In this document: piece by piece, positions 35,073-43,217 of the stretch
Layout: every line of letters begins with the position of its first letter
Position numbering within the stretch: position 1 is the stretch's first letter
Assembly: GCF_902141855.1 (NCBI RefSeq)
Contig: NZ_CABFVH010000023.1
Location: 1 to 64,000 of the forward strand
DNA length: 64,000 bases
Source: Methylobacterium dankookense
GTDB lineage: Bacteria > Pseudomonadota > Alphaproteobacteria > Rhizobiales > Beijerinckiaceae
Direction: 5' to 3'
The notes under the pieces: model-generated
The model's database searches: none
Seen by the model: only the letters and a program-made list of their open reading frames with translations
What the model was told of the DNA's origin: nothing
Position numbers and translations under genes: made by a program

Positions 35073-36404
35073 ATGCTGAGCGTCCTCGCCGACCGGACCT
35101 ACCGGCACCTGTTCGCCGCGCAGGTGATCGCCCTCGTCGGCACCGGCCTCCTCACCGTCGCGCTCGGCCTCCTCGCCTACCGGCTGGCCGGCGCGGACGC
35201 CGGTGCAGTCCTGGGCACCGCGCTCGCCATCAAGATGGTGGCCTACGTGCTGGTGGCGCCGGTGGCCCAAGCGTTCGTAGGTCGCCTGCCGCGGCGCGCC
35301 TTCCTCGTCGCCACCGATCTCGTCAGGGCCTGCGTCGCCCTGATGCTCCCCTTCATCGACCAGGCCTGGCAGGTCTACGTGCTGGTCGCGGTCCTGCAAT
35401 CGGCTTCGGCGGCCTTCACACCCGCCTTCCAGGCTACCATCCCGGACATCCTGCCCGACGAGCGCGACTACACCCGCGCCCTGTCGCTCTCGCGGCTCGC
35501 CTACGACCTGGAGAACCTACTCAGCCCGGCGCTGGCGGCCCTGCTGCTGACGGCCATCGACTTCCATGGGCTGTTCGCGGGCACGGTCGTCGGCTTCCTC
35601 TGCTCGGCGGCGCTGGTGCTCACCACGACGCTTCCAACGCCGAAGGCGCCTGTCCGCCGTACCGGGATTTACGACCGTACGACGCGGGGCCTGCGCATCT
35701 GTCTCGCGACGCCGCGCCTGCGGGGACTCCTCGCCCTGAACCTCGCGGCGGCGGCGGCCGGCGCCATGGTCATCGTCAACACCGTCGTGATCGTGCAGGC
35801 CGTCCTCAATCGTCCGCAGGACGACGTCGCCCTGGCGCTCGGACTGTTCGGGGGCGGCTCGATGGTCGCGGCCCTGATCCTGCCCCGGGTCCTCGACCGT
35901 CTGTCCGACCGCACCGTCATGATCGTCTCCTCCGCCCTCCTGGGCGTGGTCCTGCTCGGGTTCGCGGGGGGCTCGCGGCACGGTGTCGGCTGGGTTGCCC
36001 TACTGGGGACCTGGCTCGTGCTCGGAATCGGCTACTCCGCCGCCCAGACTCCGACCGGACGCCTGCTCCGACGCTCGGCGTCCCCGGAGGACAGGCCGGC
36101 GTTGTTCGCGGCCCAGTTCGCCCTCTCCCACGCCGCCTGGCTCGCGACGTACCCGCTGGCCGGCTGGCTCGGGGCGACCGTCGGTATGGCCACCACCTCG
36201 GCCGTCCTTGGCTGCATCACGCTCGCCGCCGTCGCCGCGGCCCTGCTGCTCTGGCCGTCCGACGACCCCGAGACCGTCGAGCACGCCCACTCCGATCTCG
36301 ACGCGTCCCACCCCCACCTGGTGGCGGCCCGCGGCCGACGCCATGCCCACGCCTTCGTCATCGATGACCTTCACCACCACTGGCCATCGGGTCGGCCGGG
36401 ATGA
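35073..36404 (+). CDS. MFS transporter, putative metal exporter
   Basis: A 443-residue major facilitator with twelve hydrophobic helices: LFAAQVIALVGTGLLTVALG, the loop VAQAFVGRLPRRAFLVATDL (MFS motif A region), and LFGGGSMVAALILPRVLDRL in the second half. The hydrophilic C-terminus is His-rich (VEHAHSDLDASHPHL, RRHAHAFVIDDLHHHW), as in NreB-like nickel exporters. It forms an operon with the CsoR-like repressor, so it probably exports a metal ion; which one is not shown by the sequence. Confidence 0.82.
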   Translation: MLSVLADRTYRHLFAAQVIALVGTGLLTVALGLLAYRLAGADAGAVLGTALAIKMVAYVLVAPVAQAFVGRLPRRAFLVATDLVRACVALMLPFIDQAWQVYVLVAVLQSASAAFTPAFQATIPDILPDERDYTRALSLSRLAYDLENLLSPALAALLLTAIDFHGLFAGTVVGFLCSAALVLTTTLPTPKAPVRRTGIYDRTTRGLRICLATPRLRGLLALNLAAAAAGAMVIVNTVVIVQAVLNRPQDDVALALGLFGGGSMVAALILPRVLDRLSDRTVMIVSSALLGVVLLGFAGGSRHGVGWVALLGTWLVLGIGYSAAQTPTGRLLRRSASPEDRPALFAAQFALSHAAWLATYPLAGWLGATVGMATTSAVLGCITLAAVAAALLLWPSDDPETVEHAHSDLDASHPHLVAARGRRHAHAFVIDDLHHHWPSGRPG

Positions 36405-36490
36405 CCGCCTGCCTGTCCATCCCGGTGAGCGGTTCATGCCCCGGTTAGGCGACCGGTGGTACCGGCGGTTCGAAGGCGCTCGGTCGCGCC

Positions 36491-36739
36491 GTGGACACCC
36501 CGACCGAGATCGCGCTCCACCTCAGCGACGAGGACGGTAAGCCGGTCTCCACAAAGGGGGCGACCGGCAAGGCCACGGTCCTTTCGGGTGGCAAGACCGA
36601 GACGGTCGACCTCGTTTCCGCCGGCGGGGCGAAGCTCGCGGGTTCCCTCGTGAAGCCGCTCGTCTCGGGCGACAAGGTCGTGGTCTCGGCCCGCACCGCT
36701 GACGGGCGCAGGATGCAGGTGCGCCACGTGGAGCGGTAA
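36491..36739 (+). pseudogene. truncated relative of the 26185-26550 periplasmic protein
   Basis: The 82-residue frame (EIALHLSDEDGKPVSTKGAT, KATVLSGGKTETVDLVSAGG, VSARTADGRRMQVRHVE) follows the same beta-strand pattern as the mature domain of the protein at 26185-26550 (KGETVDVFLSDGGQKPVPAT, KPTRVPLEPADG), but it has no signal peptide or N-terminal His segment. It begins at a GTG with no good ribosome-binding site. I read it as a 5'-deleted copy; a cytoplasmic mini-protein is the alternative. Confidence 0.55.
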
Positions 36740-37026
36740 GATCCCGCCAGCCTTCTCCCAAGCCCGGGTCGTCGCGACGACGCCCCGGGCTCCGGGCGCC
36801 GCAGACCTTCACGCCCCACCTTCGAGACGACGCGCCACCCGACGAGCCGGAGGCTTGACGCCCAGTTCTCGGCTCCGAAGCGAGGCCATGGGTCCGTGGG
36901 CGGAGCGCTTACGGGACCCCGGCTCTGAGCACGGTCACTGTATCCCCGCCGTCCAAGGAGGCAGCCCGGCTCCGGCGTTCGGGAGGTGGAGTGTGCCGCC
37001 GGGTCGGTCGCGGTGGCTGTCCGGGC

Positions 37027-37503
37027 TCAGGCGGTCACGCCGCCACGGTAACGCGCGAACGCGATCCGGCCCTCCGGCCCGAACAGGACGACGTCGTAGG
37101 TGTCGGGCTCCATGCCCTCGACCTCCATGCCGGGCGAGCCGACCGGCATGCCGGGAACGGCCAGCCCGATCCCGTTCGGCCTTTCCGCCAGCAGGCGCCT
37201 GATCGCGCCGGCCGGGACGTGCCCCTCGATCACGTAGCCGCCGACCTGGGCGGTGTGGCAGGAGGCAAGCTCGCGAGGCACCCCCAGGCGGATCTTGAGC
37301 GGGTTCACCGGGCCCTCGGTCACGGTGACGGTAAAGCCGGCCTCGCGCAGGTGGGTGATCCACTTCTCGCAGCAGCCGCAGCTCGGGTCCTTGGTGACCG
37401 AAACCGTCGGCAGCCCCTCCGCCAAGGCGCCCCGTCCGAGCGCCAGCCCCGCCGCCAGGCCCACGAGCACGGCACGTCTGGATGGCATCGCATCGCTCCT
37501 CAT
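37027..37503 (-). CDS. DUF411 metal-binding protein
   Basis: A 158-residue protein with an Arg-rich signal peptide (MPSRRAVLVGLAAGLALGRG) and a DUF411 domain: VSVTKDPSCGCCEKWITHLR, LGVPRELASCHTAQVGGYVI, EGHVPAGAIRRLL and GLAVPGMPVGSPGME. The CGCC and later Cys-His pair are copper-ligand candidates; DUF411 genes accompany copper efflux systems. The start at 37503 has GGGAG six bases upstream; an internal Met before PSRR is a second option. It is the last gene of the cus-like operon, 19 bases after the pump gene. Confidence 0.88.
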   Translation of the reverse strand: MRSDAMPSRRAVLVGLAAGLALGRGALAEGLPTVSVTKDPSCGCCEKWITHLREAGFTVTVTEGPVNPLKIRLGVPRELASCHTAQVGGYVIEGHVPAGAIRRLLAERPNGIGLAVPGMPVGSPGMEVEGMEPDTYDVVLFGPEGRIAFARYRGGVTA

Positions 37504-37522
37504 CGTCATCTCCCGTTCGTCC

Positions 37523-40500
37523 TCACTCGGCCGCCTGCGGCAGCCGCCTCGCCTCACCGTTCGTCCCCTCGCGGACCGCGCCGGCCGGGGGCAGCCCGCG
37601 CCCCTTCACCAGGGCGTAGACCGCCGGGATCACCAACAGGGTCAGCACAATCGAGGAGACCATCCCGCCGATCATCGGCACCGCGATGCGCTGCATGACC
37701 TCGGAGCCCGGGCCGGTGCTCCAGAGGATGGGCAGGAGCCCCGCCATGATGGCGACGACCGTCATCATCTTGGGCCGGACCCGCTCGACCGCGCCGCCCA
37801 TGATGGCCCGGCGCAGGTCCGCGGGCGCGAGCGGGCGTCCCTCGCGCCCGCACTGGGCGCGGACCTCGTCGAGGGCGTGGTCGAGGTAGACCAGCATGAT
37901 CACGCCGGTCTCCGCGGCGACGCCGGCGAGCGCGATGAAGCCGACCGCCACCGCGACCGACATGTTGAAGCCCATCCACCAGAGCAGCCAGACGCCGCCG
38001 ACCAGGGCGAAGGGCAGCGACAGCATGACGATGAGGGTCTCGGTGAGCCGCCGGAAGTTCAGGTAGAGGAGCAGGAACACGACCAGCAGCGTCAGCGGGA
38101 CCACGATCCTGAGGCGCGCCTCGGCCCGCTCCAGGTATTCGTACTGCCCGCTCCACTGCAAGGTCGTGCCCTGTGGCAGCCGCACCGCGTCGGCCACCGC
38201 CTGACGCGCCTCGGCCACATAGCCGCCGAGGTCCCGCCCCGCGATGTCTACGAACAGGTAGACCGCGAGTTGCCCATTCTCGGTACGGATCGAGGTCGGT
38301 CCCCTGGTGAGCTCGACCTTGGCCACCTCGCCGAGCGGCACTGTACCGCCCGTTGGCAGCGGCACCTGGACCTCGTTCGCGATGGCCTTCGGGTCCGAGC
38401 GGAAGGCGCGGGGGTAGCGCACGTTGACCGTGTAGCGCTCGCGGCCCTCGACGGTGTTCGTTACGCTCTGCCCACCGAGCGCGGTCGCGACCACGTCCTG
38501 CACGTCGCCGACCGTCAGGCCGTAGCGCCCGAGCGTCTCCCGGTCCGGCGTGACGTCGAGGAAGTAGCCGCCGATGACCCGCTCGGCATAGGCGCTCGAC
38601 GTGCCCGGCACGGTCCGCACCACCGCCTCCACTTGGCGGGCAACCCCCTCCATCGCCGTCAGGTCGGTGCCCAGCACCTTCACGCCCACCGGGGTGCGGA
38701 TGCCGGTCGATAGCATGTCGATGCGCGCGCGGATCGGCTGCGTCCAGGCGTTCGAGACGCCCGGGAATTGAAGGGCGGCGTCCATCTCGGCCTTCAGGCT
38801 GGTCAGCGTCACGCCCGGCCGCCACTCGGCCTTCGGCTTCAGGGCGATGACCGTCTCGAACATCTCCATCGGCGCGGGGTCGGTCGCGGTGTTGGCGCGC
38901 CCGGCCTTGCCGTAGACCGAGGCGACCTCCGAGAAGCTCTTGATGATCCGGTCCTGGATGGCGAGGAGCTCGCCGGCCTTGGTCACGGAGATGCCCGGCA
39001 GGGTGGTGGGCATGTAGAGCAGCGTGCCCTCGTCGAGGTCGGGCATGAACTCGGAGCCGAGTTGCCGGGCGGGCCAGACGGTCGCCGCCATTACGCCCAC
39101 GGCGAGCAGCACGGTGAGCACCCGGGCCCGCAGAACGCCGGTGATGAGGGGCCGGTACAGCCAGATGAGGAGCCTGTTCAGCGGGTTGCGGTGCTCGGGG
39201 ACGATGCGCCCACGCACGAACAGTACCATCAGGGACGGCACCAGGGTCACCGACAGCAACGCCGCCGCCGCCATGGCGAAGGTCTTGGTGAAGGCGAGCG
39301 GCCCGAACAGCCGTCCCTCCTGGCTCTCCAGGGTGAAGATCGGCAGGAAGCTCACCGTGATCACGAGGAGCGAGAAGAACAGCGAGGGTCCGACCTCCGC
39401 GGCGGCCTCGACCAGGACCTCGACACGCGGCTTGCCCGGGGGCGCGCGTTCCAGATGCTTGTGGGCGTTCTCGATCATGACGATAGCGGCATCGACCATG
39501 GCGCCGACCGCGATGGCGATGCCGCCGAGCGACATGATGTTGGCGCCGATTCCGAGCGCCCTCATGCCGGCGAAGGCCATCAGGATGCCGACCGGCAGCA
39601 TCAGGATGGCCACGAGCGCGCTGCGCACGTGCAGCAGGAAGACGATGCAGACGAGGGAGACGACAAAGCTTTCCTCGACCAGCGTGTGGCGCAGGGTGTC
39701 GATGGCCGCGTCGATGAGTTGGGAGCGGTCGTAGACCGGCAGGATCTCTGTGCCCGCCGGCAGGCTCCTTGCGACCTCGGCGAGCTTCGCCTTCACCCCC
39801 TCGATGACGTTCAGGGCGTTCGCGCCGAAGCGTTGCAGGACGATGCCGCCGGCGACTTCCCCCTCGCCGTTCATCTCGGTGATGCCGCGCCGCTCGTCCG
39901 GCCCGAGCTCGACCCGGGCGACGTCCCGCACCCGCAGCGGCGTGCCGCCCACGGTCTTGAGCACGATGTTCTCGATGTCGGCGACGCTCCGGACGTAGCC
40001 GCGCCCGCGCACCATGAACTCGAACTCGGACAGTTCGACCGTACGGCCGCCGACATCGGCGTTGCTTGACCGGATGGCGTCCCGGAGCTTGTTGAGGCTG
40101 ATGCCCTGCGCGCGCAGCCGGTTCGGGTCGACCACGACGTTGTACTGCTTCACGAACCCGCCGACGCCCGCGACCTCGGCCACGCCCTCGGCGCGCGAGG
40201 CTCCGAACCGAATGACCCAGTCCTGCAGGGAGCGGAGTTCGGCGAGCGTCCGCTCACGCGCGACCACCACGTACTGGTAGACCCACCCGACGCCGGTCGC
40301 GTCGGGGCCGAGGGTCGGCGTCACCCCCGCGGGAAGCCGGCTCGCCGCCCCGTTGAGGTATTCCAGCACGCGCGAGCGGCCCCAGTACGGGTCGGTGCCG
40401 TCCTCGAAGATCACGTAGACGAAGGACACGCCGAGGAACGAGAAGCCGCGCACCACCTTCGCTTTCGGCACCGTCAGCATGGCGGTGGTCAGCGGGTAGG

Positions 40501-40696
40501 TGACCTGGTCCTCCACCACCTGCGGGGCTTGGCCCGGGTATTCCGTGTAGACGATGGCCTGCACGTCCGAGAGATCGGGGATGGCGTCGAGGGGCAGCGT
40601 GCGCAGCGCCAAAACGCCGGTCGCCACCGCGAACATGGTCCCGACCAGCACCAGGACGAGGTTGCGGGCCGACCAGCCGATGAGGCGCGCGATCAC
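37523..40696 (-). CDS. cusA: CusA-type copper/silver RND efflux permease
   Basis: A 1057-residue RND pump. The TM4 relay motif GAMVDAAIVMIENAHKHLE is the A-x-G...DAA...EN signature of monovalent-cation pumps (CusA/SilA), unlike the first pump in this window. Other marks are the N-terminal TLPLDAIPDLSDVQAIVYTE, the VTYPL block, and methionine-containing helices that could pass Cu(I). Its start overlaps the adaptor's stop by four bases. With the adaptor it expels Cu(I)/Ag(I) from the periplasm, but the CusC channel is not encoded nearby. Confidence 0.93.
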   Translation of the reverse strand: MIARLIGWSARNLVLVLVGTMFAVATGVLALRTLPLDAIPDLSDVQAIVYTEYPGQAPQVVEDQVTYPLTTAMLTVPKAKVVRGFSFLGVSFVYVIFEDGTDPYWGRSRVLEYLNGAASRLPAGVTPTLGPDATGVGWVYQYVVVARERTLAELRSLQDWVIRFGASRAEGVAEVAGVGGFVKQYNVVVDPNRLRAQGISLNKLRDAIRSSNADVGGRTVELSEFEFMVRGRGYVRSVADIENIVLKTVGGTPLRVRDVARVELGPDERRGITEMNGEGEVAGGIVLQRFGANALNVIEGVKAKLAEVARSLPAGTEILPVYDRSQLIDAAIDTLRHTLVEESFVVSLVCIVFLLHVRSALVAILMLPVGILMAFAGMRALGIGANIMSLGGIAIAVGAMVDAAIVMIENAHKHLERAPPGKPRVEVLVEAAAEVGPSLFFSLLVITVSFLPIFTLESQEGRLFGPLAFTKTFAMAAAALLSVTLVPSLMVLFVRGRIVPEHRNPLNRLLIWLYRPLITGVLRARVLTVLLAVGVMAATVWPARQLGSEFMPDLDEGTLLYMPTTLPGISVTKAGELLAIQDRIIKSFSEVASVYGKAGRANTATDPAPMEMFETVIALKPKAEWRPGVTLTSLKAEMDAALQFPGVSNAWTQPIRARIDMLSTGIRTPVGVKVLGTDLTAMEGVARQVEAVVRTVPGTSSAYAERVIGGYFLDVTPDRETLGRYGLTVGDVQDVVATALGGQSVTNTVEGRERYTVNVRYPRAFRSDPKAIANEVQVPLPTGGTVPLGEVAKVELTRGPTSIRTENGQLAVYLFVDIAGRDLGGYVAEARQAVADAVRLPQGTTLQWSGQYEYLERAEARLRIVVPLTLLVVFLLLYLNFRRLTETLIVMLSLPFALVGGVWLLWWMGFNMSVAVAVGFIALAGVAAETGVIMLVYLDHALDEVRAQCGREGRPLAPADLRRAIMGGAVERVRPKMMTVVAIMAGLLPILWSTGPGSEVMQRIAVPMIGGMVSSIVLTLLVIPAVYALVKGRGLPPAGAVREGTNGEARRLPQAAE

Positions 40697-42177
40697 GGCG
40701 TGCCTCCCGCGCCCGACGCCTGCCGGTCGTCCTTGGGCGCGGTCATGCCCTGCAGCGCGGCCTTCAGGTTGCTCTCGGCGTCGATCAGGAAGTTCGCCGC
40801 CGTGACCACCCGGTCGCCGGCCGAGACGCCCTCGCGGATCTCGACGTAGCCCCGACCGCGGAGACCGACCTTCACCGCCTTCGGCTCGAAGCGGCCCTCG
40901 CCGCGGTCGAGCAGCACGACCTGTCGCTCGCCGGTGTCGATGACGGCGTCGTCGGGCACCGCCACCACCGGCTTCGCGTCGCCCGTCGTGATCTCGACGT
41001 CCGCGTACATCGACGGGCGCAGGGCGCCGTCGGGGTTCGGCAGCTCGACGCGCAGGCGGGCGGTCCGGGTCTCCATGTTGAGGTGGGGGTAGATCCGGGT
41101 CACCGTCCCGGTGAAGGTCCGGTCCGGGAAGGCCCGCACCCGCACCGTCGCCTTCTGCCCCTCCGCCACCCCGGCGAGGTCGCGCTCGGTCACGTCGGCC
41201 AGCACCCAGACGCGCGTGTGATCGACGATGCGGAACAGGACGTCCCCGGACTTGGCCTTCATCCCGTCCGAGACGTTGCGCTCGACCACGACCCCGTCCC
41301 GGGGCGAGGACCAGGTGATGGAGGGTGGTACCTTATGGGTGCGCCCGATCTCGTCGATGACCTCCGGCGGGATGGCAAGGTTCTCCAGCCGCCGGCGGCC
41401 CCCCTCGTAGCCTATGGAGGTCAGGTACTGGGCCGCGACCGCGTTGATCTCGGGCGCGAACAGGCGCAGCAGCGGCTGGCCCTTGTGGACGTGGTCGCCG
41501 GTGGTGACCGGCTCGACCTTCTCGATGAAGGCGTCCGTGCGCATGGCGATGACGGAGATGCGGCGCTCGTCCTCCTCGACGCTGCCCGGCGCCCGCACCG
41601 GCAGAGACAGGACGCGGCGCTCCGCGAGCTCGGTCCGCACGCCCGTGCGCTGGACCTTGCCCGTTGCCACCTTCACGACGCCGCCCTCGTCCTCGCCCGC
41701 GTAGACGGGGATGTAGTCCATCCCCATCGAATCCTTCTTCGGCACAGGCGAGGTGTCGGCCAAGCCCATCGGGTTGCGGTAGTACAGCACCTGCCGGGCG
41801 TCGGACGTCGCCGCACCCTGCCCCGAAATGCCGTTCGCGGCCCTGTCGGCGGGCATGGCCTCGCCGTCCTCCGGGTCATCGAAGCGCACGTCCTCGCCGG
41901 CACGCACGGCCCGGAAGACGCGCCCGTCGGCGGTCAGCATCGGCGCGAGCGAGTAGGCCGGCTTCCCGTCCGGGTCCCGATAGTAGACGACCGGCCCGGT
42001 CGCCTTCGCGGGGGACGGGGTGACCGGAGCCGGCTCGCCGGGGGGGCGGTGGGCGAGCCGGCTCCGCGCGCGTTCGACGAGCGCCGGCACGGGATTGCCC
42101 CCGTGCCCGGCGACGTAGCCGGCGCTCCCCGCCACCAGCGCGGCGAGGGCACCGGCCGTCCAGCCCGCCCGGCTCAT
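40693..42177 (-). CDS. cusB: CusB-type RND periplasmic adaptor
   Basis: A 494-residue adaptor. After an N-terminal anchor (AGALAALVAGSAGYVAGHGG) come two heavy-metal-binding segments, a degenerate one (VVYYRDPDGKPAYSLAPML) and a canonical one (YYRNPMGLADTSPVPKKDSM with GMDYIPVY). The adaptor core follows: RRISVIAMRTDAFIEKVEPV, a short helical hairpin with INAVAAQYLTSIGYEGGRRR, a lipoyl half and a beta barrel with TVRVRAFPDRTFTGTVTRIY. The four-base overlaps with both neighbours show translational coupling in the FixH-CusB-CusA unit. Confidence 0.92.
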   Translation of the reverse strand: MSRAGWTAGALAALVAGSAGYVAGHGGNPVPALVERARSRLAHRPPGEPAPVTPSPAKATGPVVYYRDPDGKPAYSLAPMLTADGRVFRAVRAGEDVRFDDPEDGEAMPADRAANGISGQGAATSDARQVLYYRNPMGLADTSPVPKKDSMGMDYIPVYAGEDEGGVVKVATGKVQRTGVRTELAERRVLSLPVRAPGSVEEDERRISVIAMRTDAFIEKVEPVTTGDHVHKGQPLLRLFAPEINAVAAQYLTSIGYEGGRRRLENLAIPPEVIDEIGRTHKVPPSITWSSPRDGVVVERNVSDGMKAKSGDVLFRIVDHTRVWVLADVTERDLAGVAEGQKATVRVRAFPDRTFTGTVTRIYPHLNMETRTARLRVELPNPDGALRPSMYADVEITTGDAKPVVAVPDDAVIDTGERQVVLLDRGEGRFEPKAVKVGLRGRGYVEIREGVSAGDRVVTAANFLIDAESNLKAALQGMTAPKDDRQASGAGGTP

Positions 42178-42569
42178 TTGACGGCCTGGAAGACGAGCTT
42201 GTTCTCGACGGTGCCCGTCTCGCCCTGGACCTTGGCCCCGAGCGACAGACGCCAGCCTCCCGCCATCGAGAGCTTCGCCTTGAAGCGGTAGACGCCCGGC
42301 TCGGTCGAGGGGACCTGCTCGATCTTCGAGACCATCTCCTCCATGCTGTCGGGGGCCATGTCGATGCGCTTGGCGAAGATCACGGCGTCGGTCACCGGCT
42401 TGCCGGTGCGCCTGTCGACGAGGCGGACGGACAGGACGGCCTCGCCGACCTTCGCCTCACGCTGCACGAGCTCGAACGCGTAGTCCTTGATGTCGGCGAC
42501 GGCTGGCCCCGTCAGGGCGGCAGCGAACAGCGCAGCCCAGAGGGCGCGCGAGAAGGATTTCCGGGTCAC
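42174..42569 (-). CDS. FixH/YtkA-like periplasmic protein
   Basis: A 131-residue protein with an N-terminal export helix (SFSRALWAALFAAALTGPAVA) and a single beta-sandwich: AFELVQREAKVGEAVLSVRL, KPVTDAVIFAKRIDMAPDSM, PGVYRFKAKLSMAGGWRLSL. The Met-rich turn and GxYxFxxxLxMaGxW pattern are those of FixH/YtkA-like domains found beside copper RND pumps. The GTG start at 42569 is chosen because AGGAG lies nine bases upstream; the open frame before it is not protein-like. The stop overlaps the adaptor start by four bases. Confidence 0.83.
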   Translation of the reverse strand: MTRKSFSRALWAALFAAALTGPAVADIKDYAFELVQREAKVGEAVLSVRLVDRRTGKPVTDAVIFAKRIDMAPDSMEEMVSKIEQVPSTEPGVYRFKAKLSMAGGWRLSLGAKVQGETGTVENKLVFQAVK

Positions 42570-42649
42570 GTTTGTCGTCTCCTGAATGCGATGAATGGCC
42601 ACGCGCGGACGCGCGTCACCGTGCCGGCGCAGGCGCCGGCGGCATCGGG

Positions 42650-43069
42650 TCAGGCTCGGGGAGGCTCTGGCGGCGGGGGGCCGTGCACGCTGGCGAACGA
42701 GGCCGCTTCGGGCCAGGCCGGCGCGGCGCGCGTCGCCGCCGGCCTCGGGATGGGGACCGCGGTCGGCAGGAGCGAGGCGACGCCGGCGTGACAGAGCGCC
42801 TTCAGGGGGCAACCCGCCTTGGCGCAGTCCGGGTTCAGTGGCTTCTCGGGCGGGCAGCAGGGCATGTCGTCCATGGCCATGCCGGCCATGTCGATCCCTC
42901 CCATCGCTTCATGGCCCATGCCGAGCATGGCCTCGCGGGACCCTTGCGCCTGCGCCGTCATGGAGGCGCGCATGCCCACGGCGGCCGCAGAAGCGGTCAC
43001 TGGCGTCAGGGCGAGGCTGACAACCGCCATGAGCGGGAGCAGCCGCCGAAGGGCGAGCCAAAACGTCAC
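42650..43069 (-). CDS. small exported Cys-containing protein, first gene of cus-like operon
   Basis: The frame encodes an N-terminal hydrophobic helix (LALRRLLPLMAVVSLALTPV), a Met/Gly-rich stretch (AMLGMGHEAMGGIDMAGMAM) and the motif DMPCCPPEKPLNPDCAKAGC, continuing PLKALC, i.e. five Cys in 26 residues, then a Pro-rich tail. It resembles small copper-island proteins of the DUF2946 kind. The annotated GTG start at 43069 is uncertain; an ATG at 43174 falls inside the promoter and is unlikely. It is probably cotranscribed with the FixH-like, CusB and CusA genes. Confidence 0.6.
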   Translation of the reverse strand: MTFWLALRRLLPLMAVVSLALTPVTASAAAVGMRASMTAQAQGSREAMLGMGHEAMGGIDMAGMAMDDMPCCPPEKPLNPDCAKAGCPLKALCHAGVASLLPTAVPIPRPAATRAAPAWPEAASFASVHGPPPPEPPRA

Positions 43070-43143
43070 CAATCGAGGATGCCAGTTTTCAGGGCGCGCA
43101 TGAAGCCTCCCGGTTTCCCGCGCGCAGCGACCTGCAGGTGGCC

Positions 43144-43174
43144 TGGATAAGGCTTTCCACGGTGGGAAGGTCAA
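43144..43174 (-). promoter_or_regulatory. CueR-type promoter of cus-like operon
   Basis: On the minus strand: -35 TTGACC, 19-base spacer with CTTCC-CACCGTG-GAAAG, and -10 TATCCA. The first 14 bases (TTGACCTTCCCACC versus TTGACCTTCCCACG) are almost identical to the copZ promoter at 32346-32376, so the two units probably share one copper-responsive activator. Confidence 0.8.
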
Positions 43175-43217
43175 GCCCAGGATGGCAGCCTGACTTACGG
43201 TCGTCCCGGGTCAGGCC

